Assembly (NCBI GenBank): GCA_935421135.1
Contig: OW285196.1
Coordinates: forward strand, 62,001-126,000
Origin: Bugulina stolonifera
Taxonomy: Eukaryota; Bryozoa; Gymnolaemata; Cheilostomatida; Bugulidae
DNA: 64,000 nt
Direction: 5' to 3'
Part shown: in pieces, positions 13,831 to 27,200 of the stretch
Numbering within the stretch: position 1 is the stretch's first letter
How the letters are laid out: every line of letters starts with the position of its first letter
Made by a program: the position numbers and the translations under genes
Notes under the pieces: model-generated
Database searches by the model: none
What the model was told of the DNA's origin: nothing
The model's input: the letters and a program-made list of their open reading frames with translations, nothing else

Positions 13831-14582
13831 ATGCTGCATATACACAGACTATTAGGCTATGCCCCTCTAAATTTAGAACTTGTTAGATGACCTTATGAAA
13901 AATATCTACTAATATAACATAGGCCTACATGTACATGTATATTATTATATGTGGTAGTTTTAGACCATGTCATAAGATTGAGTAAAGAATTGTAAGATGT
14001 ATTGTGTATGCCAGTCCAGAGTACCAGCTAGTAGCCAGCAGATATAAATATAGAAATAAAATAAATATAATAAAAAATAAATAAATCTGCAAGGGCACTA
14101 GCCTGGGACTAGCTACATGTCTATAATAATTATAGCAGTAGGGCAGTATGTTCTAACTCTGCTACTAAGATGCTAGAATAATCCTGGATTATCCATCAAA
14201 ACCATTGAGTGCTTTAGTTGGGTTGTAATAGCTGGAACATCAATCTCCATTATGATTATTTCTGTAATTTTTATTCTAATAGCTGAGCAAATGCTTTATA
14301 GCTGTCATGATACTTACATACTCTCAATCAGCTATAATCACAAGCTCTATCACAACCAGCAATGTCATTATCAATCATCGGCAATGCCCAAATGGAAGCA
14401 GCCATCGCGGTAAAATCTCCAAATTTCAAACACGCCGTTCTCAAAATTTTCTCATCTGACCTATATAATTTTCAGCTACCAGAATGCTGCTGGATAGCTC
14501 TAGTATCCTAGCAACCATTTGTTATAGCAGTTTCAGCTTGATAAAAGCTCCTACAGAAATGAAACTGAAACCTCATTGGAGC

Positions 14583-14639
14583 GGGCGGCTACGGGCGTTA
14601 TAGGGAAAAGTTGCCCAGGCGGCAACGGGCGGTATAGGA
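14583..14639 (+). repeat. GC-rich subterminal direct repeat at the right end
   Basis: Two 23-bp copies, at 14583-14605 and 14617-14639, match at 19 of 23 positions (core CGGC-ACGGGCG-TATAGG). The second runs into the terminal inverted repeat. The left end lacks an equivalent, so the two ends are asymmetric. Subterminal repeats of this kind often serve as transposase-binding sites in DNA transposons; that role here is inferred. Confidence 0.75.
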
Positions 14640-14648
14640 CCTAATGGG
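14634..14648 (-). repeat. Right terminal inverted repeat, piggyBac-like element
   Basis: On the + strand this reads ATAGGACCTAATGGG, the exact reverse complement of 12007-12021. It is directly followed by the duplicated TTAA. Confidence 0.93.
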
Positions 14649-14652
14649 TTAA
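14649..14652. other. Target-site duplication TTAA, right copy
   Basis: This second copy of the TTAA seen at 12003-12006 resumes the satellite monomer (TTAAACTGGTTGG) without loss of array sequence. Confidence 0.92.
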
Positions 14653-17600
14653 ACTGGTTGGTTTTATTTCACTAACATAATATAGAGCAGTTCATGCATC
14701 TATTACCTCCCTACGCCGTAGCAATGACAACCACCTAAATTCACTCCTATCCTCTCACTAGAATGACACAGTTGTTTCCAGTCATACTGAGCTCACTCTC
14801 TAGTGACTGACTTTTAATAGCAGCTGTGTTTATTCTCTGGTGGGCAGAAGTGGTTCAGTCTATAGATGAGCTCAAGTGAGCTAAAACAGGTAGGACAGGT
14901 TATTTATAACACACACTTTGCATGTACGAACAACCCTAAGATCTCCACAGATACCCGAATATAATCTCACAATTTACATGTATATGACAATAGAATTAAC
15001 TGTAAACAATCAATGTACCACTACAATGTCTTTGAACAGTCATATTCATGGGTTGGTTTTATTTTATTAACATAATATAGAACAATTCATGCATCTACTT
15101 GTATTACCTCCCTAAGCCGTAGGAATGACAACTGCCGCAATTCACTGCTATCCTCTCACTAGAAGGACACATTTAGTTCCAGTCATACTCAGCTCGCTCT
15201 CTGGTGACTGACTTTTACTAGCAGCTGTGTTTATTCTCTGGTGGGCAGAAATAATTCAGTCTATACTGAGCTCAAGCAAGCTAAAACAAGTAGGACAAGT
15301 TATTTATAACATACACTGTACATGTCCTAACAATCCTAAGATCTGAACAGATACCCGAGTATAAACTCACATATTATATGGCAATAAATAGAGATGGCAG
15401 TAAATAATCACTGTAGCACCACAATATCTTTGAGCAGTCATTTTTTTAAACTGGTTGGTTTTATTTCACTAACATAATATAGAGCAGTTCATGCATCTAT
15501 TACCTCCCTACGCCGTAGCAATGACAACCACCTCAATTCACTCCTATCCTCTCACTAGAAGGTCACAGTTGTTTCCAGTCATACTCAGCGCGCTCTCTGG
15601 TGACTGACTTTTAATAGCAGCTGTGTTTATTCTCTGGTGGGCAGAAATGGTTCAGTCTATAGATGAGCTCAAGCAGGCTAAAACAAGTAGGACAAGTTAT
15701 TTATAACATACACTGTACATGTCCTAACAATCCTAAGATCTGAACAGATACCCGAGTATAAACTCACATATTATTTGACAATAAATAGAAATGGCAGTAA
15801 ATAATCACTGTAGCACCACAATATCTTTGAGCAGTCATTTTTTTAAACTGGTTGGTTTTATTTCACTAACATAATATAGAGCAGTTCATGCATCTATTAC
15901 CTCCCTACGCCGTAGCAATGACAACCACCTAAATTCACTCCTATCCTCTCACTAGAAGGACACAGTTGTTTCCAGTCATACTCAGCTCACTCTCTGGTGA
16001 CTGACTTTTAATAGCAGCTGTGTTTATTCTCTGGTGGGCAGAAATGGTTCAGTCTATAGATATGCTAAAGCAAGCTAAAACAAGTAGGACAAGTTATTTA
16101 TAACATACACTGTACATGTCCTTAACAATCCTAAGATCTGCACAGATACCCAAGTATAATCTCACATTTTGTATGACAATAGAGATGGCAGTAAATAATC
16201 ACTTAGTAGCACTACAATATCATCTTTGAGCACTCATTGTAAACTGTTTGGTTTTATTTGACTAACATAATATAGAGCAGTTCATGCATCTATTACCTCC
16301 CTACGCCGTAGCAATGACAACCACCTCAATTCAGTCCTATCCTCTCACTAGAAGGACACAGTTGTTTCCAGTCATACTCAGCTCGCTCTCTGGTGACTGA
16401 CTTTTACTAGCAGCTGTGATTTTTCTCTGGTGGGCAGAAATGGTTCAGTCTATAGATGAGCTCAAGCAAGCAAAGACAAGTAGGACAAGTCATTTATAAC
16501 ATACACTGTACATTTCCTAACAATCCGAAGATCTGCACAGATACACGAGTATAATCTCACATATTATATGGCAATAAATAGAGATGGCAGTAAATAATCA
16601 CTGTAGCACCACAATATCTTTGAGCAGTCATTTTAAACTGTTTGGTTTTTTTTCACTAACATAATATAGAGCAGTTCATGCATCTATTACCTCCCTACGC
16701 CGTAGGAATGACAACCACCTCCATCCACTCCTATCCTCTCACTAGAAGGACACATATGTTTCCAGTCATACTCATCTTGCTCCCTGGTAATTGACTTTTA
16801 CTACCAGCTGTGTCTATCCACTGGTTGGGAGAAATGATTCAGTCTATAGCTGAGCTCAAACAAGCTAAAACAGGTAGGACAGGCTATTTATAATTTACAC
16901 TGTACTTGTCCCAACCATCATAAGGTCTGCACAGATAACCGAATATAATCTCACATTTTGTATGACAATAGAGATGGCAGTAAATAATCACTGAGTAGCA
17001 CTACAATATGTTTGAGCAGTCATTTTAAACTAGTTGGTTTTATTTCACTAACATAATATAGAGCAGTCCATGCATCTATTACCTCCATACGCCGTAGCAA
17101 TGACAATCACCTCAACTCACTCCTATCCTCTCACTAGAAGGACACAGGTGTTTCCAGTCATGCTCAGCTCGCTCTCTGGTGATTAACTTTTACTAGCCGC
17201 TGTGTATATCCTCTGGTGGGCAGAAATGATTCGGTCTATAGATGAGCTCAAACAAGCTAAAACAAGTAGGACAAGTTATTTATAACATACACTGTACATG
17301 TCCTAACAATCCTAGGATCTGCACAGATACCCGAGTATAATCTCACAGTTTAAATGTATATGACAATAGAAATAACAGTAACCAATCAATGTACTACCAC
17401 AATGTCTTTGAACAGTCATATTCATGGGTTGGTTTTATTTTGTTAACATAATATAGAACAATTCATGCATCTACTTGTATTGCCTCCCTAAGCCGTAGGA
17501 ATGACAACTGCCGCAATTCACTGCTATCCTCTCACTAGAAGGACACACTTAGTTCCAGTCACACTCAGCTCGCTCTCTGGTGACTGACGTTTACTAGCAG

Positions 17601-18285
17601 CTGTGTTTATTCTCTGGTGGGCAGAAATAATTCAGTCTATAGTGAGCTCAAGCAAGCTAAAACAAGTAGGACAAGTTATTTATAACATACACTGTACATG
17701 TCCTAACAATCCTAAGATCTGAACAGATACCCGAGTATAAACTCACATATAATATGGCAATAAATAGAGATGGCAGTAAATAATCACTGTAGCACCACAA
17801 TATCTTTGAGCAGTCATTTTTTCAAACTGGTAGGTTTTATTTCACTAACATAATATAGAGCAGTTCATGCATCTATTACCTCACTACGCCGTGGCAATGA
17901 CAACCACCTCAATTCAGTCCTATCCTCTCACTAGAAGGACACAGTTGTTTCCAGTCATACTCAGCTCACTCTCTGGTGACTGACTTTTAATAGCAGCTGT
18001 GTTTATTCTCTTGTGGGCAGAAATGGTTCAGTCCATAGATGAGCTCAAGCGAGCTAAAACAGGTAGGACAGGTTATTTATAACATACACTTTGCATGTAC
18101 GAACAACCCTAAGATCTCCACAGATACCCGAATATAATCTCACAATTTACATGTATATGACAATAGAATTAACCGTAAACAATCAATGTACCACTACAAT
18201 GTCTTTGAACAGTCATATTCATGGGTTGGTTTTATTTTATTAACATAATATAGAACAATTCATGCATCTACTTGTATTACCTCCC

Positions 18286-18288
18286 TAA
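18286..18288. other. Unoccupied paralogue of the Harbinger target (TAA)
   Basis: The sequence CTCCCTAAGACGTAGGAATG is intact here. The same sequence is split at 54720/59263 by the Harbinger element, with TAA repeated on each side. Private variants around it (CACTACGCCGTGGCAATG-like upstream monomer, GTCCATAGATGAGC, and GGACACAAATAGTTCC downstream) match the two flanks of the element. This is therefore the closest unfilled copy of the target in the window. Confidence 0.85.
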
Positions 18289-21200
18289 GACGTAGGAATG
18301 ACAACTGCCGCAATTCACTGCTATCCTCTCACTAGAAGGACACAAATAGTTCCAGTCATACTCAGCTCGCTCTCTGGTGACTGACTTTTACTAGCAGCTG
18401 TGTTTATTCTCTGGTGGGCAGAAATAATTCAGTCTATAGTGAGCTCAAGCAAGCTAAAACAAGTAGGACAAGTTATTTATAACATACACTGTACATGTCC
18501 TAACAATCCTAAGATCTGCACAGATACCCGAGTATAATCTCACATATTATATGACAATAAATAGAGATGGCAGTAAATAATCACTGAGTAGCACTACAAT
18601 ATCTTTGAGCAGTCATTTTAAACTAGTTGGTTTTATTTCACTAACATAATATAGAGCAGTTCATGCATCTATGACCTCCCTACGCCGTAGGAATGACAAC
18701 CACCTCCATCCACTCCTATCCTCTCACTAGAAGGACACAGTTGTTTCAGTCATACTCAGCTCGCTCTCTGGTGACTGACTTTTACTAGCAGCTGTGATTT
18801 TTCTCTGGTGGGCAGAAATGGTTCAGTCTATAGATGAGCTCAAGTGAGCTAAAACAGGTAGGACAGGTTATTTATAACACACACTTTGCATGTACGAACA
18901 ACCCTAAGTTCTCCACAGATACCCGAATATAATCTCACAATTTACATGTATATGACAATAGAATTAACTGTAAACAATCAATGTACCACTACAATGTCTT
19001 TGAACAGTCATATTCATGGGTTGGTTTTATTTTATTAACATAATATAGAACAATTCATGCATCTACTTGTATTACCTCCCTAAGCCGTAGGAATGACAAC
19101 TGCCGCAATTCACTGCTATCCTCTCACTAGAAGGACACATTTAGTTCCAGTCATACTCAGCTCGCTCTCTGGTGACTGACTTTTACTAGCAGCTGTGTTT
19201 ATTCTCTGGTGGGCAGAAATAATTCAGTCTATAGAGAGCTCAAGCAAGCTAAAACAAGTAGGACAAGTTATTTATAACATACACTGTACATGTCCTAACA
19301 ATCCTAAGATCTGAACAGATACCCGAGTATAAACTCACATATTATATGGCAATAAATAGAGATGGCAGTAAATAATCACTGTAGCACCACAATATCTTTG
19401 AGCAGTCATTTTTTCAAACTCGTAGGTTATATTTCACTAACATAATATAGAGCAGTTCATGCATCTATTACCTCCCTACGCCGCAGCAATGACAACCACC
19501 TCAATTCACTCCTATCCTCTCACTAGAAGGACACAGTTGTTTCCAGTCATACTCAGCTCGCTCTCTGGTGACTGACTTTTACTAGCAGCTGTGTTTATTC
19601 TCTGGTGGGCAGAAATAATTCAGTCTATAGTGAGCTCAAGCATGCTAAAACAAGTAGGACAAGTTATTTATAACATACACTGTACATGTCCTTAACAATC
19701 CTAAGATCTGCACAGATACCCGAGTATAATCTCACATATTATATGGCAATAAATAGAGATGGTAGTAAATAATCACTGTAGCACCACAATATCTGTGAGC
19801 AGTCATTTTATACTGTTTGGTTTTATTTCACTAACATAATATAGAGCAGTTCATGCATCTATTACCTCCCTACGCCGTAGCAATGACAACCACCTGAATT
19901 CACTCCTATCCTCTCACTAGAAGGACACAGTTGTTTCCAGTCATACTCAGCTCGCTCTCTGGTGACTGACTTTTACTAGCAGCTGTGTTTATTCTCTGGT
20001 GGGCAGAAATAATTCAGTCTATAGTCAGCTCAAGCAAGCTAAAACAAGTAGGGCAAGTTATTTATAACATACACTGTACATGTCCTTAACAATCCTAAGA
20101 TCTGCACAGATACCCGAGTATAATCTCACATATTATATGGCAATAAATAGAGATGGTAGTAAATAATCACTGTAGCACCACAATATCTGTGAGCAGTCAT
20201 TTTATACTGTTTGGTTTTATTTCACTAACATAATATAGAGCAGTTCATGCATCTATTACCTCCCTACGCCGTAGCAATGACAACCACCTGAATTCACTCC
20301 TATCCTCTCACTAGAAGGACACAGTTGTTTCCAGTCATACTCAGCGCGCTCTCTGGTGACTGACTTTTAATTGCAGCTGTGGTTATTCTCTGGTGGGCAG
20401 AAATGGTTCAGTCTATAGATGAGCTCAAGCAGGCTAAAACAAGTAGGACAAGTTATGTATAACATACACTGTACATATCCTTAACAATCCTAAGATCTGC
20501 ACAGATACCCGAGTATAATCTCACATATTATATGGCAATAAATAGAGATGGTAGTAAATAATCACTGTAGCACCACAATATCTGTGAGCAGTCATTTTAT
20601 ACTGTTTGGTTTTATTTCACTAACATAATATAGAGCAGTTCTTGCATCTATTACCTCCCTACGCCGTAGCAATGACAACCACCTCAATTCACTCCAATCC
20701 TCTCACTAGAAGGACACAGTTGTTTCCAGTCATACTCAGCTTGCTCCCTGGTAATTGACTTTTACTAGCAGCTGTGTTTATTCTCTGGTGGGCAGAAATA
20801 ATTCAGTCTATAGTGAGCTCAAGCAAGCTAAAACAAGTAGGACAAGTTATTTATAACATACACTGTACATGTCCTTAACAATCCTAAGATCTGCACAGGT
20901 ACCCGAGTATAATCTCACATATTATATGGCAATAAATAGAGATGGTAGAAAATAATCACTGTAGCACCACAATATCTGTGAGCAGTCATTTTATACTGTT
21001 TGGTTTTATTTCACTAACATAATATAGAGCAGTTCATGAATCTATTACCTCCCTACGCCGTAGCAATGACAACCACCTCAATTCACTCCTATCCTCTCAC
21101 TAGAAGGACACAGTTGTTTCCAGTCATACTCAGCTTGCTCCCTGGCAATTGAGTTTTACTACCAGCTGTGTCCATCCACTGATGGGCAGAAATGATTCAG

Positions 21201-24200
21201 TCTATAGCTGAGCTCAAACAAGCTAAAACAGGTAGGACAGGCTATTCATAATTTACACTGTACTTGTACTAACCATCATAAGGTCTGCACAGATAACCAG
21301 ATATAATCTCACATTTTGTATGACAATGGAGATGGCAGTAAATAATCACTGAGTAGCACTACAATATTATCTTTGAGCACTCATTGTAAACTGTTTGGTT
21401 TTATTTGACTAACATAATATAGAGCAGTTCATGCATCTATTACCTCCCTATGCCGTAGAAATCACAACCACCTCAATTCAGTCCTATCCTCTCACTAGAA
21501 GGACACAGTTGTTTCCAGTCATACTCAGCTCGCTCTCTGGTGACTGACTTTTACTAGCAGCTGTGATTTTTCTCTGGTGGGCAGAAATGGTTCAGTCTAT
21601 AGATGAGCGCAAGCAAACTAAAACAAGTAGGACAAGTTATTTATAACATACACTGTACATGTCCTAACAATCCTAAGATCTGCACAGATACCCGAGTATA
21701 ATCTCACATATTATATGACAATAAATAGAGATGGCAGTAAATAATCACTGAGTAGCACTACAATATCTTTGAGCAGTCATTTTAAACTAGTTGGTTTTAT
21801 TTCACTAACATAATATAGAGCAGTTCATGCATCTATGACCTCCCTACGCCGTAGGAATGACAACCACCTCCATCCACTCCTATCCTCTCACTAGAAGGAC
21901 ACAGTTGTTTCAGTCATACTCAGCTCGCTCTCTGGTGACTGACTTTTACTAGCAGCTGTGATTTTTCTCTGGTGGGCAGAAATGGTTCAGTCTATAGTTG
22001 AGCTCAAGTGAGCTAAAACAGGTAGGACAGGTTATTTATAACACACACTTTGCATGTACGAACAACCCTAAGTTCTCCACAGATACCCGAATATAATCTC
22101 ACAATTTACATGTATATGACAATAGAATTAACTGTAAACAATCAATGTACCACTACAATGTCTTTGAACAGTCATATTCATGGGTTGGTTTTATTTTATT
22201 AACATAATATAGAACAATTCATGCATCTACTTGTATTACCTCCCTAAGCCGTAGGAATGACAACTGCCGCAATTCACTGCTATCCTCTCACTAGAAGGAC
22301 ACATTTAGTTCCAGTCATACTCAGCTCGCTCTCTGGTGACTGACTTTTACTAGCAGCTGTGTTTATTCTCTGGTGGGCAGAAATAATTCAGTCTATAGAG
22401 AGCTCAAGCAAGCTAAAACAAGTAGGACAAGTTATTTATAACATACACTGTACATGTCCTAACAATCCTAAGATCTGAACAGATACCCGAGTATAAACTC
22501 ACATATTATATGGCAATAAATAGAGATGGCAGTAAATAATCACTGTAGCACCACAATATCTTTGAGCAGTCATTTTTTCAAACTCGTAGGTTATATTTCA
22601 CTAACATAATATAGAGCAGTTCATGCATCTATTACCTCCCTACGCCGCAGCAATGACAACCACCTCAATTCACTCCTATCCTCTCACTAGAAGGACACAG
22701 TTGTTTCCAGTCATACTCAGCTCGCTCTCTGGTGACTGACTTTTACTAGCAGCTGTGTTTATTCTCTGGTGGGCAGAAATAATTCAGTCTATAGTGAGCT
22801 CAAGCATGCTAAAACAAGTAGGACAAGTTATTTATAACATACACTGTACATGTCCTTAACAATCCTAAGATCTGCACAGATACCCGAGTATAATCTCACA
22901 TATTATATGGCAATAAATAGAGATGGTAGTAAATAATCACTGTAGCACCACAATATCTGTGAGCAGTCATTTTATACTGTTTGGTTTTATTTCACTAACA
23001 TAATATAGAGCAGTTCATGCATCTATTACCTCCCTACGCCGTAGCAATGACAACCACCTGAATTCACTCCTATCCTCTCACTAGAAGGACACAGTTGTTT
23101 CCAGTCATACTCAGCGCGCTCTCTGGTGACTGACTTTTAATTGCAGCTGTGTTTATTCTCTGGTGGGCAGAAATGGTTCAGTCTATAGATGAGCTCAAGC
23201 AGGCTAAAACAAGTAGGACAAGTTATTTATAACATACACTGTACATGTCCTTAACAATCCTAAGATCTGCACAGATACCCGAGTATAATCTCACATATTA
23301 TATGGCAATAAATAGAGATGGTAGTAAATAATCACTGTAGCACCACAATATCTGTGAGCAGTCATTTTATACTGTTTGGTTTTATTTCACTAACATAATA
23401 TAGAGCAGTTCATGAATCTATTACCTCCCTACGCCGTAGCAATGACAACCACCTCAATTCACTCCAATCCTCTCACTAGAAGGACACAGTTGTTTCCAGT
23501 CATACTCAGCTTGCTCCCTGGTAATTGACTTTTACTACCAGCTGTGTCCATCCACTGATGGGCAGAAATGATTCAGTCTATAGCTGAGCTCAAACAAGCT
23601 AAAACAGGTAGGACAGGCTATTCATAATTTACACTGTACTTGTACTAACCATCATAAGGTCTGCACAGATAACCAGATATAATCTCACATTTTGTATGAC
23701 AATGGAGATGGCAGTAAATAATCACTGAGTAGCACTACAATATTATCTTTGAGCACTCATTGTAAACTGTTTGGTTTTATTTGACTAACATAATATAGAG
23801 CAGTTCATGCATCTATTACCTCCCTATGCCGTAGAAATCACAACCACCTCAATTCAGTCCTATCCTCTCACTAGAAGGACACAGTTGTTTCCAGTCATAC
23901 TCAGCTCGCTCTCTGGTGACTGACTTTTACTAGCAGCTGTGATTTTTCTCTGGTGGGCAGAAATGGTTCAGTCTATAGATGAGCTCAAGCAAACTAAAAC
24001 AAGTAGGACAAGTTATTTATAACATACACTGTACATGTCCTAACAATCCTAAGATCTGCACAGATACCCGAGTATAATCTCACATATTATATGACAATAA
24101 ATAGAGATGGCAGTAAATAATCACTGAGTAGCACTACAATATCTTTGAGCAGTCATTTTAAACTAGTTGGTTTTATTTCACTAACATAATATAGAGCAGT

Positions 24201-27200
24201 TCATGCATCTATGACCTCCCTACGCCGTAGGAATGACAACCACCTCCATCCACTCCTATCCTCTCACTAGAAGGACACAGTTGTTTCAGTCATACTCAGC
24301 TCGCTCTCTGGTGACTGACTTTTACTAGCAGCTGTGATTTTTCTCTGGTGGGCAGAAATGGTTCAGTCTATAGATGAGCTCAAGTGAGCTAAAACAGGTA
24401 GGACAGGTTATTTATAACACACACTTTGCATGTACGAACAACCCTAAGTTCTCCACAGATACCCGAATATAATCTCACAATTTACATGTATATGACAATA
24501 GAATTAACTGTAAACAATCAATGTACCACTACAATGTCTTTGAACAGTCATATTCATGGGTTGGTTTTATTTTATTAACATAATATAGAACAATTCATGC
24601 ATCTACTTGTATTACCTCCCTAAGCCGTAGGAATGACAACTGCCGCAATTCACTGCTATCCTCTCACTAGAAGGACACATTTAGTTCCAGTCATACTCAG
24701 CTCGCTCTCTGGTGACTGACTTTTACTAGCAGCTGTGTTTATTCTCTGGTGGGCAGAAATAATTCAGTCTATAGAGAGCTCAAGCAAGCTAAAACAAGTA
24801 GGACAAGTTATTTATAACATACACTGTACATGTCCTAACAATCCTAAGATCTGAACAGATACCCGAGTATAAACTCACATATTATATGGCAATAAATAGA
24901 GATGGCAGTAAATAATCACTGTAGCACCACAATATCTTTGAGCAGTCATTTTTTCAAACTCGTAGGTTATATTTCACTAACATAATATAGAGCAGTTCAT
25001 GCATCTATTACCTCCCTACGCCGCAGCAATGACAACCACCTCAATTCACTCCTATCCTCTCACTAGAAGGACACAGTTGTTTCCAGTCATACTCAGCTCG
25101 CTCTCTGGTGACTGACTTTTACTAGCAGCTGTGTTTATTCTCTGGTGGGCAGAAATAATTCAGTCTATAGTGAGCTCAAGCATGCTAAAACAAGTAGGAC
25201 AAGTTATTTATAACATACACTGTACATGTCCTTAACAATCCTAAGATCTGCACAGATACCCGAGTATAATCTCACATATTATATGGCAATAAATAGAGAT
25301 GGTAGTAAATAATCACTGTAGCACCACAATATCTGTGAGCAGTCATTTTATACTGTTTGGTTTTATTTCACTAACATAATATAGAGCAGTTCATGCATCT
25401 ATTACCTCCCTACGCCGTAGCAATGACAACCACCTGAATTCACTCCTATCCTCTCACTAGAAGGACACAGTTGTTTCCAGTCATACTCAGCTCGCTCTCT
25501 GGTGACTGACTTTTACTAGCAGCTGTGTTTATTCTCTGGTGGGCAGAAATAATTCAGTCTATAGTCAGCTCAAGCAAGCTAAAACAAGTAGGGCAAGTTA
25601 TTTATGACATACACTGTACATGTCCTTAACAATCCTAAGATCTGCACAGATACCCGAGTATAATCTCACATATTATATGGCAATAAATAGAGATGGTAGT
25701 AAATAATCACTGTAGCACCACAATATCTGTGAGCAGTCATTTTATACTGTTTGGTTTTATTTCACTAACATAATATAGAGCAGTTCATGCATCTATTACC
25801 TCCCTACGCCGTAGCAATGACAACCACCTGAATTCACTCCTATCCTCTCACTAGAAGGACACAGTTGTTTCCAGTCATACTCAGCGCGCTCTCTGGTGAC
25901 TGACTTTTAATTGCAGCTGTGGTTATTCTCTGGTGGGCAGAAATGGTTCAGTCTATAGATGAGCTCAAGCAGGCTAAAACAAGTAGGACAAGTTATGTAT
26001 AACATACACTGTACATATCCTTAACAATCCTAAGATCTGCACAGATACCCGAGTATAATCTCACATATTATATGGCAATAAATAGAGATGGTAGTAAATA
26101 ATCACTGTAGCACCACAATATCTGTGAGCAGTCATTTTATACTGTTTGGTTTTATTTCACTAACATAATATAGAGCAGTTCTTGCATCTATTACCTCCCT
26201 ACGCCGTAGCAATGACAACCACCTCAATTCACTCCAATCCTCTCACTAGAAGGACACAGTTGTTTCCAGTCATACTCAGCTTGCTCCCTGGTAATTGACT
26301 TTTACTAGCAGCTGTGTTTATTCTCTGGTGGGCAGAAATAATTCAGTCTATAGTGAGCTCAAGCAAGCTAAAACAAGTAGGACAAGTTATTTATAACATA
26401 CACTGTACATGTCCTTAACAATCCTAAGATCTGCACAGGTACCCGAGTATAATCTCACATATTATATGGCAATAAATAGAGATGGTAGAAAATAATCACT
26501 GTAGCACCACAATATCTGTGAGCAGTCATTTTATACTGTTTGGTTTTATTTCACTAACATAATATAGAGCAGTTCATGAATCTATTACCTCCCTACGCCG
26601 TAGCAATGACAACCACCTCAATTCACTCCTATCCTCTCACTAGAAGGACACAGTTGTTTCCAGTCATACTCAGCTTGCTCCCTGGCAATTGAGTTTTACT
26701 ACCAGCTGTGTCCATCCACTGATGGGCAGAAATGATTCAGTCTATAGCTGAGCTCAAACAAGCTAAAACAGGTAGGACAGGCTATTCATAATTTACACTG
26801 TACTTGTACTAACCATCATAAGGTCTGCACAGATAACCAGATATAATCTCACATTTTGTATGACAATGGAGATGGCAGTAAATAATCACTGAGTAGCACT
26901 ACAATATTATCTTTGAGCACTCATTGTAAACTGTTTGGTTTTATTTGACTAACATAATATAGAGCAGTTCATGCATCTATTACCTCCCTATGCCGTAGAA
27001 ATCACAACCACCTCAATTCAGTCCTATCCTCTCACTAGAAGGACACAGTTGTTTCCAGTCATACTCAGCTCGCTCTCTGGTGACTGACTTTTACTAGCAG
27101 CTGTGATTTTTCTCTGGTGGGCAGAAATGGTTCAGTCTATAGATGAGCTCAAGCAAACTAAAACAAGTAGGACAAGTTATTTATAACATACACTGTACAT

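Larger units (their letters stand above)
12007..14648. mobile_element. piggyBac-like non-autonomous DNA transposon (2642 bp)
   Basis: The element interrupts one satellite monomer exactly at TTAA and is flanked by a TTAA duplication. Its ends are perfect 15-bp inverted repeats, CCCATTAGGTCCTAT. They begin with CCC, as in many piggyBac-superfamily elements. The interior has no open frame longer than about 80 codons and nothing resembling a piggyBac transposase, so mobility would depend on a transposase supplied elsewhere. The interior includes a perfect palindrome at 12471-12491, a degenerate tandem repeat with roughly 115-135 bp spacing (about 13330-13830), and a GC-rich subterminal repeat near the right end. 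Assignment to piggyBac rests on the TTAA target and the termini, not on protein homology. Orientation is unknown. Confidence 0.85.
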
